From NCBI GenBank assembly GCA_022496805.1, contig CM040091.1:12638336-12702335 (forward strand): a stretch of 64,000 bases of DNA, read 5' to 3'. Position numbers and translations under genes: made by a program. The DNA is from Pohlia nutans. Taxonomy: Eukaryota; Streptophyta; Bryopsida; Bryales; Mniaceae. Below the pieces are notes generated by a model, which saw nothing but the letters and a program-made list of their open reading frames with translations, had not been told where the DNA came from and made no database searches. This document shows positions 58,142-64,000 of the stretch, one piece after another (position 1 is the first letter of the stretch; each line of letters begins with the position of its first letter).

Positions 58142-59482
58142 ATGCAGTTATCGGCTGGTCATCGCCGTTTGAGCGCGTGGGAGAAGTTACCTTCGGAACT
58201 GCTGGAGAAGGTAATGGCCGTCCTTCCCCTCCGCGATGTGTGTCGAGCTCGGTCAGTTTGCAAGAAATGGAATCAGGTTCTCTCAACGCCTGAAGCCGCA
58301 GCTACTCGTGGCCTCACACCTCGGCAAGCGTCGAACTCCATTCTCGTCACGCCCAAGCGGTCGTTGTACAAATACCCGAAGATGGAATGGGAAGTCCAGG
58401 ACGTGGCGGAGAAGGAAGTCCTGGACGAGGCGGAGAATGACATCGAGAAGCAGCCTTTGGGTCACTCATACATCTTGCGCCATGGATTCTACTTAGAATT
58501 CTTTGGCCGGATTGTTAAGCCGAAGAATTTAGCGAGTTTGGCTGAGCTGCCCTACCTCGCCAGGAATCCTGAATTCTTGCGATACACGTTGGCTGCCGAT
58601 GGAGAGCTCGTCTACACGATCCTAGAGAAACCCAGGACTGATTCTCGCGTCCACGTCGTGTGCAATCCCGTGCGCAAGATCGTGCATGAAATCCCGGAGC
58701 TCCAATATTCATTCGACCATGACATCGTGGTCATGATGTCAGTGCAGAGTGCAGCGAGCGCCTACAAAATCATTGTCATGGATTCATACGCGCGAGTTCG
58801 TCCGAGATCCGAGCTAGTCCATCTCTACGATTCCACGACCGCAGCCTGGACGACGCTCTGCACATTGCCCAGCAGGGACTATTATGCGTGCTCCAGCATC
58901 TTCATGAACGGCGTTTTGTACACTTTGTTTGTGGACACTACCAAAGTACCGTGGTGCCGAATGCTGTTCACATGCGATTTGGCGACCGGTGCATGGACCA
59001 CCATCGACGTGGACTTGCCTCGGCCGTGTCATCCGCAAGACAAAGCGCAACTGGTGGTGAGCTCGGGTCGCTTGTTCCTGGTGGAGTATACAGGACTTCC
59101 ACTGCGTCCTTTGTTTCCAGGCCGTTCCAGTTGGGAGTTGCAGATTGCTGCCAGGCGGACGAGCAAGAAGCACTTGGTGCAGGTGTTCATTTGGGAGATT
59201 CAGTTGGCAACGCAGGAGGCGGTGGAGGTGACATATTTCAAGGATTTTGCCAAGTACTCGAGAACGATGCTCAAGTTCAAGGAGGAGTTGGTAGTGGCTG
59301 TTGGGTGCTCAGACTCGATAGTCATAATTTCTTGTTTGCTGAAAAAACGAGTGGCATATGACTTGTCGAAGAACGATTGGGTTGAATTGGAGCAGCCACA
59401 TCGCCTCCCATTTCCGCATGGAGTATTGAGTCGAGGAGTCTTTGCAAGCCGAGGGATCTTCGTAGGCAATGTTGACTTCTGA
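58142..59482 (+). CDS. F-box protein with beta-propeller-like C terminus
   Basis: A single-exon ORF of 446 codons. Residues about 12-52 (WEKLPSELLEKVMAVLPLRD then VCRARSVCKKWNQVLST) form the F-box that binds SKP1 in an SCF ubiquitin ligase. The remaining 390 residues contain plant F-box/kelch-type features: LVHLYDSTTAAWTTLCTLPS, then LYTLFVDTTKVPWCRMLFTC, LATGAWTTIDVDLPRP and GRLFLVEYTG. An acidic insert (DVAEKEVLDEAENDIEKQP) sits near residue 90. The start Met follows the duplicated 5' region directly. The frame is open and codon use is GC-richer than the flanks, so the gene is probably functional. Substrate unknown. Confidence 0.9.
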   Translation: MQLSAGHRRLSAWEKLPSELLEKVMAVLPLRDVCRARSVCKKWNQVLSTPEAAATRGLTPRQASNSILVTPKRSLYKYPKMEWEVQDVAEKEVLDEAENDIEKQPLGHSYILRHGFYLEFFGRIVKPKNLASLAELPYLARNPEFLRYTLAADGELVYTILEKPRTDSRVHVVCNPVRKIVHEIPELQYSFDHDIVVMMSVQSAASAYKIIVMDSYARVRPRSELVHLYDSTTAAWTTLCTLPSRDYYACSSIFMNGVLYTLFVDTTKVPWCRMLFTCDLATGAWTTIDVDLPRPCHPQDKAQLVVSSGRLFLVEYTGLPLRPLFPGRSSWELQIAARRTSKKHLVQVFIWEIQLATQEAVEVTYFKDFAKYSRTMLKFKEELVVAVGCSDSIVIISCLLKKRVAYDLSKNDWVELEQPHRLPFPHGVLSRGVFASRGIFVGNVDF

Positions 59483-61077
59483 AACTTTGGCTTGAATCTC
59501 GTTCATGTGAAGCAAAGCATTGTTATTATCATTACTTTCTCCTTTATCTCATGGTAAAGGGTCCATATATTCAATGAAAGTGTTGGCAATGCAAAATCTA
59601 AGGAAATTCAACAATATGTCATCCATTCTTCTCACCATTGCATCTTCCTTAAATTGTATATATATGTACATTTACCTTGATCTAAATCTTGCATCACAAG
59701 CTTGAAATAACCTTAGTATTTGTTAGTTACTGAGTTTTGTTAGGTTTGCTATCGATGACATGTCAAACTTGACTAAGGATGGGTAGTAATTGTTTTCATA
59801 TATTTTCTGTATGTCAATATCTTTTGAGAGTTGAAACATGTACTTCGAAGAAATCATACAAATTCTTCTTGCATATAATATATGTAGTAGAGGTAATTTT
59901 CTTTTCAATTAAGTATATCATATAAAAACAACACAATGTTGTGAAGGTTGCTTTTTGCAAGTTTAACATATGAAAACAACATGATGTTGTGACGCTTCGA
60001 TGGTTAATTTAAAAAGCACCTGACTCCTTTTTGTGGTAGATGCTTGTGAAATTTGTACAAAAACGATGTAAATGAAAGTTTATTCAAATCTCAAAACCAA
60101 ATGAATTAAATAGTCCAACAATATTGGATCTTCTTTACAATCCTTTTTCTTGTGCACGCCTCACTGTCAGACACATTCATGTGCACAATCCGCTCTAACT
60201 TTCCCATTTCAATCGCTTTGTCATTTCTCTAGTGCTAGGGTTTCAATCTTGTGCTTGCGTGCACAATCCACTCTTCCCGATTTCAATCATTTTGACATCT
60301 CTCTAATGCTAGGGTTTCTATGTTGTGCCTGCTCCTCTTTAGTAATCACCACGGAAATGGATGAGTATTTCCACAACATATTCGTGTAAAAGAGTATCCC
60401 AAAAAGCACCCCAAAACTTAACAATTTACATCATACACTCAAGATTGATTTCTTCATCCTTTTCCTAGGAAACCAACTTATATACGGGCTTATATATACC
60501 ACAAAATAAAATGTAAAGGTTGCATCTTTCCAAAGTGCTACCTAAGTGTGCAATTCGTAGGACAACTTATTATTATTGCTTCTGCTATCATCTATCATTA
60601 GGACAACCCAAAAGCGCATAGGATGGCACGCTTGTAAATTTTTTTTTGCAATAAGTTCCTTTGCAAGTGTTGTTGTGGTGTTGATGCTCATGCGCAATAG
60701 ATCAAACACCATGACCGGTAAGTTCTAAAACCGTTTTTGGATACAAAGGGATGGAACACGGTAGTGACTTTTAGAACTATATGATAATAGAAGAATGAAG
60801 CACAGTGGTGACTGTTGGAACTAATGAGTCATCGGTTTGATATGAGACGGTGGGAACTTGATGCAATCCCCATGGAGCTCGTTCATGAAACGCCTGAGAA
60901 TGCCAACAGTTGGACGCGGACTTATAAACGCAAAAAAGCTCGGAATCAAGTGACTTTGTAGGAGTTTGCATTCTCATCCACCACCACGTGACCGAGTCAT
61001 GCCACGAAGATAATCCTACGTCTACACTACAAGTATTAACTGGAGAAAGCCTCCTCTAGATTCTTTGGTTGATTAAC
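59483..61077. other. 3' flank of the F-box gene and AT-rich spacer with an 80-bp direct duplication
   Basis: No further gene is supported. At about 60178-60335 a unit of roughly 75-80 bp occurs twice (GTGCACAATCC...TTTCAATC...TAGGGTTTC...TTGTGC). AACAACACAATGTTGTGA and AACAACATGATGTTGTGA at 59928-59990 are two related short palindrome-bearing repeats. Confidence 0.5.
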
Positions 61078-61081
61078 TTAA

Positions 61082-61336
61082 CCCTCAAAGGGTTGATGGG
61101 GATAGTACATACGTTGGCGTATATTTGACATTTGTTGTAAATAGCCAATGGGGATAGTAGATACATTGACATATATTTGATATTTTTTGTAAACAGAAAG
61201 TTTCAAATTCAAATTCAGATCATGTCTACGTGAATTTTAACTTCAGTTTTGATCTTGGAGATGTGGAACCATACCAAATACAATGGATTACTGGTGTATA
61301 ATACTGGTCGGAAAGGGCTCTCTGAACCTTTAAGGG
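61082..61336. mobile_element. piggyBac-like MITE 5, TTAA target
   Basis: TTAA lies at 61078-61081 and 61337-61340. The left end is CCCTCAAAGGGTTGATGGGG and the right end the complement of CCCTTAAAGGTTCAGAG. A direct repeat ATGGGGATAGTA(C/G)AT occurs twice inside. Confidence 0.7.
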
Positions 61337-61467
61337 TTAAGGATTAGAGAGTAGCAGGGGCTCCAGTTTTGGGATGTCCTGCAGCTGGTATCGATCACGC
61401 CGTGAAGAGCTGAAGCCTTCCAGCGCTGCCGATGAGACAGGCTCATATACACATTTATGAAGAACGC

Positions 61468-61552
61468 TATATTGGTTATAATATTGGCCAATCCCTGTTA
61501 TATTTTTAGTGTAACTTGTAACCTGTTGGCCAATATAACCAATATGTGCATG
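61468..61552. repeat. Short foldback
   Basis: TATTGGTTATAATATTGGCC and the near-complement of ATATTGGTTATATTGGCCAA are separated by about 35 bp, giving a hairpin. No target duplication was found. Confidence 0.5.
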
Positions 61553-61655
61553 ATGATAGAAAATAATACATGAAGTCACGTTAGGTACATGATTTTAGAA
61601 AATGAAGCCCAGGGTGGAAAATATCCAAAAATTAATGAAATGGGAGCGCTATTAA

Positions 61656-61884
61656 CCCGGGGGTGTACTTGAGTGCACAAAAGGGGTATTTGTTTGAACA
61701 TTTCCGTAAGTGTACACATACGATAAACGTATATTTAGAGATGAAATATTGACATATGCTTACATGAAACATACACTTAAGATTTGTATACAAAGATTTT
61801 GACATATAACCTCTAGTGTACATGGGTTTTAGAAGGATTATGAACACATGTGATTCTTAAACATAATGTAGAGTGCACCCCAGG
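61656..61884. mobile_element. Small MITE of the CCCGGGG-like group, 8-bp target duplication
   Basis: The ends are CCCGGGGGTGTAC and the complement of CCTGGGGTGCAC. The 8-bp duplication GCTATTAA flanks it (61648-61655 and 61885-61892). The 229 bp interior is AT-rich. Confidence 0.7.
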
Positions 61885-61892
61885 GCTATTAA

Positions 61893-63500
61893 TAATAACA
61901 ATAATAGTTGTGAGTGACTATAGGGACGATTGATTATCCTTAATAAATTTTCAGGGAAACCATAGTTGCTAACTGAACTGAATCATAGAAGAAAAATTTG
62001 ATGTTGTGCACACCGCAAATCAGATACTACTACATCAAAAAAATTAACTAACACTCCCAAAACCTCCAAAATCATTCATGCGTAAGAAAACGTCGCTAGA
62101 GCTGCATAGTTAAATTCTGTACCCACTTGGAATGTTCCTCGCACATACAATCTGATAAAGTGCCATGCAAGCACACCCAACAAATTAATCACTCATTGAA
62201 CAGAGACAAAATGGACAATTTGAGACTTTAGCCATTATCGTTAAACTGCTCAGACAAATATCAGAATTTAACAAGAACAACAAAATTATTAGTTTGGCAC
62301 CAGTTCAATTGCAAGCATAATCTTGCAGTACCACCAGCAGTAGGAGGAACATGAGAAACTCAGGGCCAAGAAAGTTGAATTGAGCCTTGCATTTTTTCTT
62401 AGCATTTTACTGTAAGTCCTACGTGGAGTTCCCCTTGTTCAAATATTTCCAACAAAAGCAATGCTCTCCACTGATTCCAATGATATGAAATTTGGTTTTA
62501 TCTGAATTATGGTTGATGGATTAAATCTTTTGCTTAAAACCATGATTCCTTTGTCCTCTAGGGGCTAAAGAGGATTCTAGCTTTGCAAACTAAAGAAAAC
62601 ATATGTGTACATAAGTAGATAATTAAGGATTTAACTAGAATAATATATCAAAACTGCAAAGGCAAATGTTTAACACACAACCCTGGAGATCTGTTTAGCT
62701 CAAGAAGTCCAAGCTACAGTCAACAATTCAGTAGTGCGAGACAGTACGTGTTTGAATTTGTGGCAAATAAACGAAATTTGCTCAAATGAAGAAACTGATT
62801 TAATTTTTTACACAACAGAGTACAGTCATCTTGTCAATATAGTCAACCCACTACACTATGCACTATCCCGGCTCCTATACTTACTGTCCGTTGCACAACA
62901 CCACAGCAGATAATCATGTCAGTAAGGTTTTCATAGATGACTGACAGACAGACAAACAAATGGACGTCATGTCCATCAGGGACATCGCATAAAACTCTCG
63001 ATCGTCTGAACATCGATTATTGAAAATATTCCTAAGATTGTTTAAAATATCCATGAAATACTAAGAAAATTGCCAACATATTTATAGCTTAAATTCATCA
63101 TGCCAAACGGTCTTGTCAATGTCAAGAATTTACCTATGCCCGTCATCTTTGATAGCCCTGCACGTTAGCTGATTTCTACGATGGAGTGCAACAAATGAGA
63201 ATCAAATTCGATTCATCTGTCAAATTTTTTCCAAGGCTTCTCAATCTTCAAAATTTCTCTATCTTCACACCAGGCTTTCTTAACCTCCCACTACAGGAAA
63301 CTAGTCGTTTTTCATTGACTGAAATCAAGGAAACCCTAACTAGTTGTTTTTCATTGACTGAAATCGAGGACACGTAGTATCGGGAACCTCACCTCGGCAA
63401 ATATACCCGCTGGCTACATTCTACACGAGATAATACACAGGACGTTCCCAATCCAACATCCTAGCCCCCTTTTGTCTTAAGTGACCAGTTGCACTCCCCG
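61893..63500. other. Spacer with a 35-bp tandem duplication
   Basis: No gene supported. AACTAGT plus TTTTTCATTGACTGAAATC is duplicated in tandem at about 63298-63368. Confidence 0.45.
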
Positions 63501-63510
63501 TTCCTATATC

Positions 63511-63774
63511 CCCGGTGGTCTTGAATGCGAGACCCCTGCGAGACACTGTTCATGCCCCCCCCCTTTTTTCTGAAATTTCCATTTTGGGCACCGAGACCCC
63601 TTTTTTTGGCAAATGTTTTTGTAAATTTGGGGCCTATGGCCCCAAATTACCCTAGGGGCACTTATTTGGGAATAAAAAACCATTGGAGGAGGGGTTTGTT
63701 TTTTAAGGTGGGCCCTGACAAGGACAAAAATAGGGGGCACTTTTGTCCCCATTCATTCAAGACCACCGGGGATT
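63511..63774. mobile_element. MITE with 18-20 bp TIRs, target duplication unresolved
   Basis: ATCCCCGGTGGTCTTGAATG at the left is matched exactly by its complement at the right (CATTCAAGACCACCGGGGAT). The interior contains C-rich tracts and CCCCAAATT words. The flanks carry GTGACCAGTTGCACTC-type direct repeats (63481, 63778, 63811), which blur the target site. Confidence 0.65.
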
Positions 63775-64000
63775 TAGTGACTTCGAGTTGCACTCACCAA
63801 CTTTGTCTTTTGTGACCAATTGCACTCAACAACTCACCTGATTGGCTCAAAATAGCAGTGAGAATAGACCAGTTTCCTCGTTGTGTCCTCGGAAGAAGAA
63901 TGAAACTTCTGAGAATGGGTTAGGCCCCACAATTAAAGGAGAAAGTGCCATGTACGCATTCTTTGAAGTTTGAGAATTATGGGAAGAAAGAGGCCGGTGT
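63775..64000. other. Right edge, no gene seen
   Basis: Two variants of TTGCACTCA repeats, then unremarkable sequence to the window end. Confidence 0.4.

Noticed and set aside
58888..59361. Second long ORF in another frame of the F-box gene
   Set aside because: Shadow of the F-box coding frame, with Gly/Val/Cys-biased composition.

Overview
The window looks like a nuclear segment of a streptophyte plant, most likely a bryophyte-grade plant or a charophyte alga. The two best host genes are plant-type and intron-bearing: a TFIIA gamma subunit of exactly 106 codons and a plant spastin-like AAA ATPase. The F-box gene is also plant-like. Species cannot be fixed from sequence alone. Most of the window is transposon-derived and much of it is decayed.

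Layout. 1-9060: a TA-flanked MITE, then a long, broken LINE on the minus strand (5' region, APE-type endonuclease, reverse transcriptase, RNase H, CCHC tail). 9451-13589: a 414 bp hAT-like MITE and a MULE-like transposase gene (minus strand, one clear intron, one frameshift, degenerate SWIM finger). 14159-16400: unrecognised ORFs. 16480-20580: a decayed minisatellite/satellite domain. 20585-25805: an intron-rich broken gene joining a ParB/sulfiredoxin-like domain to an N4/N6-type DNA methyltransferase-like domain. 26390-30420: a LINE ORF1-like pseudogene (minus strand) cut by another 8-bp-TSD MITE. 30420-34500: AT-rich DNA with a 1.5 kb TIR element and a 476 bp foldback. 34941-36949: TFIIA gamma. 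37908-39458: two mariner-type foldback MITEs sharing one TA. 41161-45176: spastin-like gene. 45280-46946: a Tc1 element (DD34E). 47620-50040: a composite TIR element carrying tandem repeats, a tRNA-like segment and a nested MITE. 50041-53780: orphan ORFs and low-complexity DNA. 54691-56340: a PIF1/Helitron-type helicase tail followed by a Ulp1/C48-like protease. 57385-59482: an F-box gene whose upstream region is a duplicate of the spastin upstream region. 59483-64000: small MITEs and duplications.

The most notable results are: (i) the ParB-like/methyltransferase fusion, with splice sites throughout and four premature stops of a kind C-to-T change could make; (ii) five MITEs with piggyBac signatures (TTAA target, CCC...GGG ends), one with its empty site visible in neighbouring tandem copies; (iii) a promoter-scale duplication shared by two unrelated genes; and (iv) a family of small elements that make exact 8-bp target duplications.
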